Source: an uncultured Acetatifactor sp. | GTDB lineage: Bacteria > Bacillota > Clostridia > Lachnospirales > Lachnospiraceae | Direction: 5' to 3' | Length of the DNA stretch: 64,000 nt | Assembly: GCA_910578815.1 (NCBI GenBank) | Contig: CAJTSE010000001.1 | Location: 225,161-289,160, forward strand | Shown here: positions 1-8,228 of the stretch, piece by piece | Numbering within the stretch: the stretch's first letter is position 1 | Layout of the letters: each line of letters starts with the position of its first letter | Program-made: the position numbers and the translations under genes | Notes under the pieces: generated by a model | Told to the model about the DNA's origin: nothing | The model's input: only the letters and a program-made list of their open reading frames with translations | Databases searched by the model: none

Positions 1-649
1 GCTCCGCCGCCTTTTTTGTCTTTCCGATGCCCTCGCCCAGTACCTCATCCTCCATATGTACGGAAACTTTAAATACTTTGTTATGTTCCGGGCCGCTTTC
101 CTCCAACAACTCGTACCAGAACTCTTTCTTCAGCTTTCCCTGAATCAGTTCCTGTAAGTTGCTCTTGCTGTCGTAAAAGAGTCGCTTGTCCTCAAGATCC
201 GATAAAATAAAGCTGTTGATAAACTGCCTTGCCGGCTCCATGCCTCCGTCAAGATAGATCGCACCGGTCACCGCCTCCATAACATCGGAAATAATACTGT
301 CTCTTTCCCGGCCCCCGGTATTTTCCTCTCCCTTGCCAAGCCGAATAAATTTCCCCAGCTCCAGATCCCTTGCGCAGAATGCAAGCGCAGGCTCACAGAC
401 CATGGAAGCCCGCATTTTTGTCAGCTCACCCTCAGGCACATCCTGATGCTCATGAAACAAAAATTCACTGGAAGTGAGCTCCAATACCGCATCCCCCAAA
501 AATTCCAGCCGCTCATAGTTTCCCGTCTTGTTGATTTTCTGTTCATTTGTAAAGGAACTGTGCGTCAACGCCTGCTTTAGCAGCGAAATATCATGAAACT
601 GATACCCGATCCGCTGTTCCAGCTCTTTCATAGTGTAGCCTTCCAACAT
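1..649 (-). CDS. rnc: Ribonuclease III, C-terminus cut by window edge
   Basis: This is the double-stranded RNA endonuclease that processes rRNA precursors and structured mRNAs. The visible 216 codons contain the RNase III signature ERLEFLGDAVLE followed by the conserved acidic residues of the catalytic domain, then the start of the dsRNA-binding domain, which runs off the left edge. I chose the ATG at 649 behind GAGAGGG. An in-frame ATG at 631 is preceded by GGAAGG at good spacing and is equally plausible. It lies downstream of plsX and acpP as in many Firmicutes. A hairpin with a T-rich tail at 724-750 separates it from acpP and may reduce read-through. Identity is confident; only the exact start and the missing tail are uncertain. 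Confidence 0.93.
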   Translation of the reverse strand, partial: MLEGYTMKELEQRIGYQFHDISLLKQALTHSSFTNEQKINKTGNYERLEFLGDAVLELTSSEFLFHEHQDVPEGELTKMRASMVCEPALAFCARDLELGKFIRLGKGEENTGGRERDSIISDVMEAVTGAIYLDGGMEPARQFINSFILSDLEDKRLFYDSKSNLQELIQGKLKKEFWYELLEESGPEHNKVFKVSVHMEDEVLGEGIGKTKKAAE

Positions 650-723
650 TTTCCCTCTCACTTTCACCCGGCAAACAGTTCAGAACTTTCAGCTTAATCC
701 GTCTGCATCGGTCTCAAAACAAA

Positions 724-750
724 GAGCAGTCCGCTTAAGACGCACTGCTC
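724..750 (-). terminator. Hairpin between acpP and rnc, possible attenuator
   Basis: On the minus strand GAGCAGT and ACTGCTC form a stem around a short loop and are followed by TTTGTTTT. It could terminate or attenuate transcription leaving acpP before it enters rnc. The T tract is interrupted, so partial termination is more likely than complete termination. Confidence 0.5.
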
Positions 751-781
751 CTATTGAAATCAATATGGAAACGATGCCTTA

Positions 782-1012
782 TTAATTTAAGGCGTTCTTG
801 ATCAGCTCCACCGCTTCCTCAACAGTTGTAATTTTTTCCGCCTTATCCGCCGGGATCTCAATATCAAAGGTTTCCTCGATACCCATGACAATCTGAAACA
901 CATCCAGGGAATCCGCTCCCAGATCATCCAAAAAAGTGGTCTCCATGGTGATCTCGTCCGGATCCACGTTCAAAACTTCCGCGATTACCTGTTTCAACTT
1001 TTCGAATTCCAT
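782..1012 (-). CDS. acpP: Acyl carrier protein
   Basis: This 76-residue acidic protein carries growing fatty acids on a phosphopantetheine arm. The attachment site is Ser35 in the motif DLGADSLDVFQ, the hallmark of fatty-acid ACPs. The usual helices follow, ending in EEAVELIKNALN. The frame is open further upstream, but the ATG at 1012 gives the family-typical N-terminus and has a GGAG site about 11 bases before it. The upstream extension overlaps the end of plsX and is unlikely to be translated. The gene sits between plsX and rnc, so phospholipid precursor synthesis and fatty acid synthesis are coexpressed. Length and motifs match the family closely. Confidence 0.96.
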   Translation of the reverse strand: MEFEKLKQVIAEVLNVDPDEITMETTFLDDLGADSLDVFQIVMGIEETFDIEIPADKAEKITTVEEAVELIKNALN

Positions 1013-1034
1013 ACCGTTATTGTCTCCTTCTCTT

Positions 1035-2045
1035 TTAATCTTCCAGAACAATCTGTTCCTTTATTTTTTCATTTATATTCTGCTCCTTGAATGCAATACA
1101 TTGAAGGATGGAATGACGAATTTCAATGGCATTGCTGCTTCCATGAGTCTTTACCACAAGCCCGTTTAATCCAAGCAGCGGTGCTCCCCCGTACTCTTCC
1201 GTACTGAATGCCTTTAAGGTCTGCTTTAACGCCGGCTTTACCAAGAAACCGCCGATCTTGCTGCGCAGGCTGCTCATCATACCGTCTCTGATTTTCTTTA
1301 CCAGCACGCTGCTGACGCCCTCCAGCATTTTTAAAACGATATTCCCTGCAAAGGCCTCGCAGACCAGCACATCCGCCGCGCCGGCAGGAATATCCCTGGC
1401 CTCCACATTACCGACAAAATTAATTTCGGGACAATTCAAAAGCAGCGGATAAGTTTCCTTTGTCAAAGCGTTGCCCTTTTCTTCCTCCACTCCGATGTTG
1501 ACAAGGCCCACACGAGGATTTTTTACCCCCAGAACGCTTTCCATATAAATGCTTCCCATCTTTGCAAACTGCAAGAGCTGAGAAGGCCTGGCGTCCACAT
1601 TGGCTCCGCAGTCCAGAAGAAGGCTGACGCCGCCTGCATTGGGAATGATGGGTGCCAGAGGCGGCCTCTCCACCCCCTTAATCCGGCCCACAATCACCTG
1701 TCCGCCCACCAGTACGGCACCGGTGCTGCCCGCAGACACAAAGGCATCGCACTGCCCTTCCTTTACCAGGTACATGGCCTTCACAATGGAAGAATCTTTC
1801 TTTTTGCGGATTGCCATTACCGGCGGCTCACCCGTCTCAATCATTTCTTCCGCGTGAACCACTTCCATCTGCTCTTCATTGTATGTATACTTTTTCAACT
1901 CTTCCCTGATGACAGGCTCTCTGCCCACCAGAAACACCCTTACGCGCTTATCCTCGTTCACGGCTTCCACCGCGCCCTTAACAATCTCAAAGGGGGCGTT
2001 ATCACCGCCCATGGCGTCCACCGCCACATTTACCATGTTTTCCAT
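1035..2045 (-). CDS. plsX: Phosphate acyltransferase PlsX
   Basis: PlsX makes acyl-phosphate from acyl-ACP and phosphate, the first step of PlsX/PlsY phosphatidic acid synthesis at the membrane. The 336-residue protein has the family N-terminus VNVAVDAMGGDNAP, the GADVL/AFAGNIVLKMLEG region and the C-terminal GGAPLLGLNG segment. The ATG at 2045 is preceded by GAGGGG about nine bases upstream. acpP follows directly. A promoter (TTGCTT, 17 bp, TATAGT at 2085-2113) lies just upstream, with the palindrome TATCTA-N7-TAGATA overlapping its -10. In many Firmicutes rpmF lies immediately upstream of plsX, but here rpmF is more than 5 kb away. Confidence 0.96.
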   Translation of the reverse strand: MENMVNVAVDAMGGDNAPFEIVKGAVEAVNEDKRVRVFLVGREPVIREELKKYTYNEEQMEVVHAEEMIETGEPPVMAIRKKKDSSIVKAMYLVKEGQCDAFVSAGSTGAVLVGGQVIVGRIKGVERPPLAPIIPNAGGVSLLLDCGANVDARPSQLLQFAKMGSIYMESVLGVKNPRVGLVNIGVEEEKGNALTKETYPLLLNCPEINFVGNVEARDIPAGAADVLVCEAFAGNIVLKMLEGVSSVLVKKIRDGMMSSLRSKIGGFLVKPALKQTLKAFSTEEYGGAPLLGLNGLVVKTHGSSNAIEIRHSILQCIAFKEQNINEKIKEQIVLED

Positions 2046-2084
2046 TACCGTTATCCCCTCTACGAAGAATCCGCATCTTATCTA

Positions 2085-2113
2085 ACTATAATAGATAGAC
2101 ATCTAAAAAGCAA
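2085..2113 (-). promoter_or_regulatory. Promoter of plsX-acpP-rnc with overlapping palindrome
   Basis: Reading the minus strand, -35 TTGCTT and -10 TATAGT are separated by 17 bases. The inverted repeat TATCTA-N7-TAGATA (2079-2097) covers the -10 and is a candidate operator for a lipid-synthesis repressor. It does not obviously match the FapR or FabT consensus I know, so the repressor is unnamed. Confidence 0.55.
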
Positions 2114-2143
2114 GCAGAAAATCTTACTTTTCTGCCTGCTTTT
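2106..2143. terminator. Long A/T-flanked palindrome upstream of plsX
   Basis: Two near-complementary arms (2106-2121 and 2128-2143) around a six-base loop form a stem with A-rich and T-rich flanks on either strand. It follows the 2181-2230 hairpin downstream of the surface-protein gene and also contains the -35 of the plsX promoter. It probably backs up termination before plsX. Confidence 0.45.
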
Positions 2144-2180
2144 CTGCTCGCCCCGCATAAAATTGAAAAAAGCTGAAGTG

Positions 2181-2230
2181 AAAAAAGGACACCCTTCCAG
2201 TGAATCCTTCTCTGAAAAAATGTCCCTTTT
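2181..2230 (-). terminator. Terminator of the surface repeat protein gene
   Basis: Arms AAAAAAGGACA and TGTCCCTTTT form an A-to-T stem-loop starting about 35 bases after the stop codon at 2266. On the minus strand the 3' arm ends in a T run, so it would act as an intrinsic terminator. Confidence 0.6.
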
Positions 2231-2265
2231 CAATCCCCCGGACGGCTTACGTATCCCTTCTGCTA

Positions 2266-3648
2266 TCAGTCACTAACAATTTCATTTCCGTCAGCGTCAA
2301 GCTCGCGTTTTACCGTACCGTCAGCATTATACCAGGTTTCCTTACTGACCTTTCCATTCTCGTCATAGTCATATATGATGTAAAAGTTCAGACTGCTGTC
2401 TGCATTGTAATATATCATCTTAACCGAATTGCCGTTACTGTCATATTCAGTTTCTGATGAGAACTCTATATTCCCCTCCGAATCATAGAAATAAGTATGA
2501 GTCGCTTTTCCGATTGTAATGTCATAATCATTAACCACATAGGAGCCATCTGCCTTATAGCTAATGCTTCTTACGGTATTCCCGGCCGTGTCATACTCAA
2601 CAATACTATAGCTGCCGTCCGCGGAAAAAATAGTCTCCTTTTTCTTATTTCCCTCCGCGTCGTATTCATATTCGTGCCTACTGTACAGGCTTCCGTCTGC
2701 ATTATAGCTTTCCGTTATGATTTCGTTTCCGGTACTATCATATACAATAATAAAACGTGAGCCATCCGCATAATCCAGCGTAGACTTTATCAGGTTACCC
2801 GCGTCGTCATATTCGAAGGAATCGTAAAAATCCAGACTTCCATCCACATTCCAATAGTGGCATCTGGTCTGTCTGCCGTTGCTGTCATATTCATATTCTT
2901 CATAATACTTCGGACTGCCGTCGGCGTTATACCCCGTAACCTTAAGTTCCTTCCCCTCGCTGTCATACTCCGTGATCGCATAGCTGCCGTCCTCGAAATC
3001 TTCACGTTCCGTATATGAGCCGTCTGTTCCAGGTGTCTGACTCTCTCCAGGCTTCTGGCTCTCTCCCGGTTTCGGATTCTCCGCAGGCTTCTGACTTTCC
3101 GCCGCCCTTCTGGCCGCTTCCTCCGCCTCTTTTTCCGCCGCTACTACCTGACTGTCCCTGGCTTCACGATGCTCCGCCGCCCCGTAATTACGGTAATGCT
3201 GCCATAATGCCAGCACATCCTCTCCGAATGCCTGCCGCAGATCCTCATATCTTGCGGCATAGTCCAGCGCGTCAAAATCAACCCCTGCACTCCGCCCTTC
3301 CTTTGCGCCCAGCGTCAGAAAATGATTCAGATAAGCATCCCAGTCATCGCCGAAGGCTTCGCTTAAGTCCGCATAAAGCTCCCGGTACTTAACCACATTG
3401 ATCAGACCGTTCATGTTCCTGCCTTCCTGCAGTCCGAAGGTAATATAATGTTCCCAGAGTGCTTCCCTGTCATAGCCGTAGGCTTCTTTCAGGTCTCCGT
3501 AAGTATCTGCATAATAATGCTCATCAAAAACATCCTTAAGCGTCGCTGCATTCGCCTGGGCGCTCACCCCAAGAAGCAGGCAGCCTGCCAGTCCTGCTGC
3601 CGCAATTCGCCTTGCCTTAACGGCAATCTTTTTCCCTTTTTTGTTCAT
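2266..3648 (-). CDS. Exported protein with DL-AFG repeats and YNADGS repeats
   Basis: A 460-residue secreted protein of unknown function. Residues 1-34 form a signal peptide (lysine-rich start, hydrophobic core, cleavage near ANA-AT). Residues 36-165 hold three repeats of about 43 residues built on YY-x3-Y-x-DL-x2-AFG-x8-HY-x2-YG-x2-EGR. A glutamate/alanine stretch and a proline-rich linker (PKPGESQKPGESQ) follow. From about residue 215 to the end there are about ten YNADGS-x-EYD-x-GN units of alternating 22 and 27 residues, resembling YD/RHS-type repeats. I see no sortase motif or transmembrane anchor. A plausible promoter (TTGGTG, 16 bp, TAAAAT) precedes it. It is divergent from the c-di-GMP regulator at 3858. 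A role in surface adhesion is only a guess. Confidence 0.8.
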   Translation of the reverse strand: MNKKGKKIAVKARRIAAAGLAGCLLLGVSAQANAATLKDVFDEHYYADTYGDLKEAYGYDREALWEHYITFGLQEGRNMNGLINVVKYRELYADLSEAFGDDWDAYLNHFLTLGAKEGRSAGVDFDALDYAARYEDLRQAFGEDVLALWQHYRNYGAAEHREARDSQVVAAEKEAEEAARRAAESQKPAENPKPGESQKPGESQTPGTDGSYTEREDFEDGSYAITEYDSEGKELKVTGYNADGSPKYYEEYEYDSNGRQTRCHYWNVDGSLDFYDSFEYDDAGNLIKSTLDYADGSRFIIVYDSTGNEIITESYNADGSLYSRHEYEYDAEGNKKKETIFSADGSYSIVEYDTAGNTVRSISYKADGSYVVNDYDITIGKATHTYFYDSEGNIEFSSETEYDSNGNSVKMIYYNADSSLNFYIIYDYDENGKVSKETWYNADGTVKRELDADGNEIVSD

Positions 3649-3798
3649 CTTTTCCTTCCTTTCACCCTGCTATGGTTTTTGTAGTGCTATTTTATATTAA
3701 CATCCCAAGACACCAAATCACCAAATTCGGCGTGAGCGGGCAAAAGGAAGGTGTAAACGGTTATTGAGCAGATTACCCTCATTCGGTCTCAGTTGGGA

Positions 3799-3827
3799 TT
3801 GAAAAAAAGTCCGTTTTCTAATATAAT
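3799..3827 (+). promoter_or_regulatory. Promoter of the REC/HD-GYP/GGDEF gene
   Basis: TTGAAA at 3799-3804 and TATAAT at 3822-3827 are separated by exactly 17 bases and lie 31 bases upstream of the start codon, whose ribosome binding site is AGGGGGA. Confidence 0.75.
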
Positions 3828-3857
3828 AGTATTTAAATAGACAAATAGGGGGAACTT

Positions 3858-5906
3858 ATGGATAAAAAGCTTATCTATATCATAGATGATTCCAAAACCA
3901 TTTTAAAACATGCAGAGGGTGTTTTGATCGGTTCTTACAGGGTTTCCCTGTTTGAACGGGGTCAGGAGGCGCTGGAGCAGATGCGCCTTGAACCTCCCGA
4001 TCTTGTCCTTTTGGATATTAATATGCCTCAGATGGACGGATATACCGTCTTTAAACGCATGAGAGACAGTTCGGAATTAAAGAAAATTCCCGTTATTTTT
4101 CTAACTGCGGACACAAAACAGGAAAGTGAAATCCTGGGATTTGAAATGGGCGCCATGGACTATATTACAAAGCCTTTTGCTCCCCTGATCATGCAAAGCC
4201 GCATTGCCCGTATTCTGGAGCTGGAAGATCTGCGCAAGCACTTAGAACAGCTAGTTGAAGCAAAGGCCGACGAAATTCAAAAAATATTTATCCAATCCAT
4301 CACCACAATTACATATGCGGTAGATGCGAAGGACCGCTATACCAAAGGACATTCGGTACGCGTCGCTCAATACTGTCTTGCCATGGCAAAAAAACTTGCC
4401 TGGTCCAAACAAGACTGCCTGAATCTGTATTATACCGCGCTGATGCACGATATTGGCAAGATCGGCATTCCCGACACTATCCTCAATAAACCCGTCAAAC
4501 TGACAGATGAAGAATACCGTCTGATACGTAATCATACCACCATGGGCGCCAATATTCTGCGTCCCATCACCATGGTTCCGCAGATCTGCGACGGCGCAAA
4601 ATACCATCATGAGCGCTACGACGGCAAGGGCTATCCTTGCGGATTAAAAGGAGACGATATTCCTTATGTGGCGCGGATTATCGGAATTGCCGATGCCTAC
4701 GACGCCATCACCTCCAACCGTATTTACGAAAAGGCGCAGGTTACGGATTACGCCGTAAATGAGTTAAAAAAGGGACGGGGGACACAGTTTGATCCGTATT
4801 TAGCAGACGTTTTTCTGGAGATTATTCAAAGCGGTTTTGAATTTACGGATTTCCCTCAGTTTGAATTCGATGAGGAAGCGGAACAGAAAAAGGCAAACGA
4901 AGCGGACGCTTTCATAGTAGAAGTCTGCCGGAAAACAGAAACGGATATTCATAAAGCAAAGGATGTGGATTTCCTGACCGGCCTTCTCATTCGCAGGTCC
5001 TTTGAAGATCAGGTAAATACGTATCTGGATAATTCCTTAAACCGCGGCGTCATGTTTCTGATGGACGTAGATAATTTTTTATATGTCAATAAAAATTACG
5101 GACATATTGCCGGGGATCATATCATCTGCCGCCTGGCGGACACGATTCGCTCTCATGCGGAGACGGATTCACTTATGTGCCGTGTCAGCGGAGACGAATT
5201 TGCTGTTTTTTATCCAAATGAGCGGGCTGAAGAGTGGATCACGGACGTGGCAAAATCTATTCTTGCAGACTTTCAAAAGGCAATCAGCGACATTGATACG
5301 GATCATATGATTTCGGTCTCCATCGGAATCTCCTGCTCCAAAAACCCACGGGAGCGATGCAAGAATCTGCTCCAGCAATGCGATAAGGCCCTTTACTATG
5401 TAAAAAACAACGGCAAAAATTCTTACCAGCTTCTGCAGCGTGATTCAGAAGCCTTCAGCGAAAGCCAGAACAAGGGCTTTCAGATTGACATCGCACAGCT
5501 AAAGAGCCACCTGTCGGAAGAAGCTCCCGCAGTGGGCGCCTATTCCGTAGATTATGGCAATTTTGAAAAAATATACCGCCTGATCGCAAGAAGCTTAAGC
5601 CGAAATAGAAAGGATGCGCAGATTATCCTGTTTTCCATCACTGAAAATATTCATGGGACCATGGAGATCAGCGACTTGAATGACGCCATGGATGTTCTGG
5701 AGCGCTGTATTATAGGTTCCCTGCGGAAGGGGGACGTTACCTCTCGCTACAGCAGCTCTCAGCAGGTGGTCATCATGATTGACAGCAACCGGGAAAACGG
5801 GCATATGATCGCAGAACGCATCATTGCCAACTATTTCCGTATGTATGATAATTATAATCTGGACCTGGTGTATAATATTGAAGAAATTCTCGCAAAAACC
5901 AAATAA
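3858..5906 (+). CDS. Response regulator with REC, HD-GYP, GGDEF and a second degenerate GGDEF-like domain
   Basis: A soluble c-di-GMP regulator of 682 residues. REC domain 1-125 has acidic residues 10-11, phosphoacceptor Asp53 and Lys105. A helical linker follows. The HD-GYP phosphodiesterase domain (about 145-330) has HDIGKIGIP at 198-206 and HHERYDGKGYP at 251-261, so it looks catalytically complete. A GGDEF cyclase domain (about 370-540) carries SGDEF at 445-449 in place of GGDEF; some SGDEF proteins are active. Residues 560-682 resemble a further GGDEF-type fold without a signature motif. Both synthesis and breakdown of c-di-GMP are therefore possible under phosphorylation control. No histidine kinase gene is adjacent. 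It is the only plus-strand gene in the first 11 kb. Confidence 0.9.
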   Translation: MDKKLIYIIDDSKTILKHAEGVLIGSYRVSLFERGQEALEQMRLEPPDLVLLDINMPQMDGYTVFKRMRDSSELKKIPVIFLTADTKQESEILGFEMGAMDYITKPFAPLIMQSRIARILELEDLRKHLEQLVEAKADEIQKIFIQSITTITYAVDAKDRYTKGHSVRVAQYCLAMAKKLAWSKQDCLNLYYTALMHDIGKIGIPDTILNKPVKLTDEEYRLIRNHTTMGANILRPITMVPQICDGAKYHHERYDGKGYPCGLKGDDIPYVARIIGIADAYDAITSNRIYEKAQVTDYAVNELKKGRGTQFDPYLADVFLEIIQSGFEFTDFPQFEFDEEAEQKKANEADAFIVEVCRKTETDIHKAKDVDFLTGLLIRRSFEDQVNTYLDNSLNRGVMFLMDVDNFLYVNKNYGHIAGDHIICRLADTIRSHAETDSLMCRVSGDEFAVFYPNERAEEWITDVAKSILADFQKAISDIDTDHMISVSIGISCSKNPRERCKNLLQQCDKALYYVKNNGKNSYQLLQRDSEAFSESQNKGFQIDIAQLKSHLSEEAPAVGAYSVDYGNFEKIYRLIARSLSRNRKDAQIILFSITENIHGTMEISDLNDAMDVLERCIIGSLRKGDVTSRYSSSQQVVIMIDSNRENGHMIAERIIANYFRMYDNYNLDLVYNIEEILAKTK

Positions 5907-5910
5907 TAAA

Positions 5911-7290
5911 TTACAGCGCCTTTTTCTTCCATCTTCCGATTCGGTAAAAGAGAAAGGTAATCAGCGCGCCCAGCACCCATGCGCACAACAGAGAAATCCA
6001 CAGACTCTCGTAACGGCCCTGGGGCAGCTCCGGCGATTTGGTTAAGTTTACCAGGCCGTACACCAGCGGAACGCGGATCGCCACCGTAGTCACCAGAGAA
6101 ATCCACATGGGCGTTACCGTATCTCCCGCGCCCCGCATGACCCCGGACAGGCTCTGTGTTACCGCCATAGCGATATAGCCCACGGCCAGGATTTTCATCA
6201 TATCCGCACTCAACTGCGCAAGCTCCTTTGTATTTGTAAAGATTCCCATCAAATACGGTCCAAACAGCAGGATCAGGCCGGTGATCACCGCAGAAGTACA
6301 GACGGCAATCAGCGTACCCTGCTTTGCGCCCTGCTTTACCCTGTCCATCTGCCTGGCACCCACGTTCTGTCCGGCGTAGGTGGTCATGGCCGTGCCGAAA
6401 GAGAAATTCGGCATCATGGCAAAGCCGTCCACCCTCATAATGATAACGTTTGCCGCAATAATCATCTCTCCGAAGCTGTTGGTCAGAGACTGCACCACCA
6501 CCATGGCCAGGGAGAAAATCGCCTGAGTGATACCAGAGGGCAGTCCCAGCCGGATGACCGTCATCATAGTTGTCTTATCCGGCTTAAGATACTGTGCTTT
6601 AAAATCAAAAAATTCCGTCATCTTCCGCAGCTTTATTACACACAGCACGGCAGAAATCAACTGCGCAATCACCGTGGCCAGCGCCACCCCGGAGACCCCC
6701 ATATGTAATCCCGCCACAAACCATATATCCAATATAATATTGATCACCGTGGCGATCAGCAGATACACCAGTGCGGACAGAGAATCCCCCAACCCCCGCA
6801 GGATCCCGCACAGAATATTATAATAAGCAAGTCCGAGAATCCCCCACAGCAAAATCATCAGATACGAGGTACACCAGTCGATAATGCTCTCCGGCGTATC
6901 CAGAAGCTCCAGCACCGGCCGGATAGCAAAGGTGCCGGCGATCATCAAAATCAGAGACGCTATGGCAGTGAGCGTGATTGTACTGCCGATGGTGCGTGAA
7001 AGATTTTCCCTGTCTCTGGAACCGTAATACTGAGAGACCATGATCCCGGCCCCCATGGAGATACCCACAAACAATACCAGCAGCAGATTAAAAATCGGGC
7101 TTGCGCTCCCCACTGCCGCCAGGGCGTTATCTCCCTCATATTTTCCCACCACAATGCTGTCTACCGTATTGTACATCTGCTGGGCAATGTTGCCGATTAA
7201 CATAGGCACCGTAAATACTACGATTCTCTCCCAGGGCTTCCCCTGCGTCATATCAACCTGCCCGAACAGACCTTTTATCTTTTCCAACAT
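5911..7290 (-). CDS. MATE-family multidrug/metabolite exporter
   Basis: A polytopic membrane protein of 459 residues with two six-helix halves, typical of MATE transporters that export cationic drugs or metabolites using sodium or proton gradients. The first half contains IGNIAQQMYNTVDSIVVG, and the second contains the equivalent QNVGARQMDRVKQG region. The substrate cannot be told. I chose the ATG at 7290 behind GGTGGGAG; the frame is open for 37 more codons, but those cross the rpmF terminator region. Its 3' end is four bases from the convergent 3' end of the regulator at 3858-5906. It belongs to the block separating rpmF from plsX. Confidence 0.9.
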   Translation of the reverse strand: MLEKIKGLFGQVDMTQGKPWERIVVFTVPMLIGNIAQQMYNTVDSIVVGKYEGDNALAAVGSASPIFNLLLVLFVGISMGAGIMVSQYYGSRDRENLSRTIGSTITLTAIASLILMIAGTFAIRPVLELLDTPESIIDWCTSYLMILLWGILGLAYYNILCGILRGLGDSLSALVYLLIATVINIILDIWFVAGLHMGVSGVALATVIAQLISAVLCVIKLRKMTEFFDFKAQYLKPDKTTMMTVIRLGLPSGITQAIFSLAMVVVQSLTNSFGEMIIAANVIIMRVDGFAMMPNFSFGTAMTTYAGQNVGARQMDRVKQGAKQGTLIAVCTSAVITGLILLFGPYLMGIFTNTKELAQLSADMMKILAVGYIAMAVTQSLSGVMRGAGDTVTPMWISLVTTVAIRVPLVYGLVNLTKSPELPQGRYESLWISLLCAWVLGALITFLFYRIGRWKKKAL

Positions 7291-7374
7291 CTCTTGACTC
7301 CCACCTTTTCCCAATGAACTACTATATGCACCCCTTTCCGCTGACCTATTTCCTCTGGGTGCCCGTGTGCATAC

Positions 7375-7414
7375 AAAAAAACTGCCGGCAGCTTTCGGCA
7401 CCGGCAGTTTTTTT
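7375..7414. terminator. Strong terminator downstream of rpmF
   Basis: AAAAAACTGCCGG and CCGGCAGTTTTTTT form a GC-rich stem flanked by A and T runs, starting 6 bases after the rpmF stop. It should end the yceD-rpmF transcript and could work in both directions. This means plsX is not transcribed from the yceD promoter here. Confidence 0.85.
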
Positions 7415-7420
7415 CATTCA

Positions 7421-7600
7421 TCAATCAACCTCTACGACCTGCTTCTTGTTATAAGAGCCACAAGCCTTGCAGACCCTGTGAGGCACCGTCAATGCGCCGC
7501 ACTTGCTGCACTTTACCAGAGTGGGAGCGCTCATTTTCCAGTTTGCTCTTCTCTTATCTCTTCTGCTTTTGGAAGATTTATTCTTGGGACAAATAGACAT
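7421..7600 (-). CDS. rpmF: Ribosomal protein L32, zinc-binding type
   Basis: A 59-residue protein of the large ribosomal subunit. It starts MSICPKNKSSKSRRDKRRAN and carries two CxxC pairs (CSKC at 31-34 and CKAC at 44-47) that bind zinc, so this is the Cys-plus paralogue rather than the zinc-free form used under zinc shortage. The ribosome binding site TAAGGAGGTG is very strong. The gene begins two bases after the yceD stop, the usual arrangement. A strong terminator follows at 7375-7414. The protein is short enough to be missed by length-limited gene finding. Confidence 0.95.
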   Translation of the reverse strand: MSICPKNKSSKSRRDKRRANWKMSAPTLVKCSKCGALTVPHRVCKACGSYNKKQVVEVD

Positions 7601-7602
7601 CG

Positions 7603-8127
7603 TTACACCTCCTTATACGCGTTAAAAATATCTTGTATCACTGCCATTCGCGGGTCGGGAACGAATGTATCGCATCCACAGTCCCTCTCATTCAGATTCT
7701 GTCCGCATACAAGGCAAAGCCCCTTGCAGTCTTCCTTACACAGAATCTTTGCAGGCCAGTTCCCCATAATTTCATTGTACACAAAAGTCTCTGCGTTCAG
7801 CTGATAACCTTCCATGAAGCTTAAATCGTCCACAACCTCTTCATCCGGCGTTACCTCCGGGGAAGTTACAAGCCGATCAAACTGAAGATCAAGATCCGTC
7901 AAAACCTCCTGCAGACATCTGTCACAAACAGTCTGCAGCTTCAGCCTTACGCTCCCTTCTACCCTTGCCTTGCCATCCTCCACATTGGAAAAACGGAAGG
8001 ACACCGGGGTTTTCTCCAGGATCTCAAAGCATCCTGCTCCACTCTTAAAATGATTCATTTCAAGTGGAACCTCCATACAGACCTGCCTGCCCTCAAATGT
8101 GAACACATCGGATAAATTCACTAACAT
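7603..8127 (-). CDS. DUF177 (YceD) protein
   Basis: A 174-residue protein of the DUF177/YceD family, which is almost always encoded directly before rpmF. Members are linked to large-subunit rRNA metabolism in bacteria and plants; the biochemical role is not settled. Visible family features are the VCDRCL motif in the middle and the C-terminal Cys-rich stretch CKEDCKGLCLVCGQNLN, which may bind a metal. The start at 8127 has CAGGAG seven bases upstream. A near-consensus promoter (TTGACA, 17 bp, TATAAT) at 8175-8203 drives yceD-rpmF as a unit. Confidence 0.9.
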   Translation of the reverse strand: MLVNLSDVFTFEGRQVCMEVPLEMNHFKSGAGCFEILEKTPVSFRFSNVEDGKARVEGSVRLKLQTVCDRCLQEVLTDLDLQFDRLVTSPEVTPDEEVVDDLSFMEGYQLNAETFVYNEIMGNWPAKILCKEDCKGLCLVCGQNLNERDCGCDTFVPDPRMAVIQDIFNAYKEV

Positions 8128-8174
8128 AGCGACTCCTGTAGTACACTAGTGCGGTTTTCTTCACACATTGATTC

Positions 8175-8203
8175 ATTATACATAGAGGAATACGATTTGT
8201 CAA
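8175..8203 (-). promoter_or_regulatory. Promoter of yceD-rpmF
   Basis: On the minus strand, consensus TTGACA and TATAAT hexamers are separated by 17 bases, about 47 bases before the yceD start. This is among the strongest promoters in the window, fitting a ribosomal protein operon. Confidence 0.85.
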
Positions 8204-8228
8204 CCAAATTTTTCATCTATTCCCCTAT

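Noticed and set aside
2079..2097. FapR operator at plsX
   Set aside because: The palindrome is real, but TATCTA-N7-TAGATA does not match the FapR site I know, so no repressor is named.
2266..7290. Mobile element or genomic island between plsX and rpmF
   Set aside because: No integrase, transposase, direct repeats or tRNA target is visible, and base composition looks like the surroundings. The interruption itself is reported as a finding.
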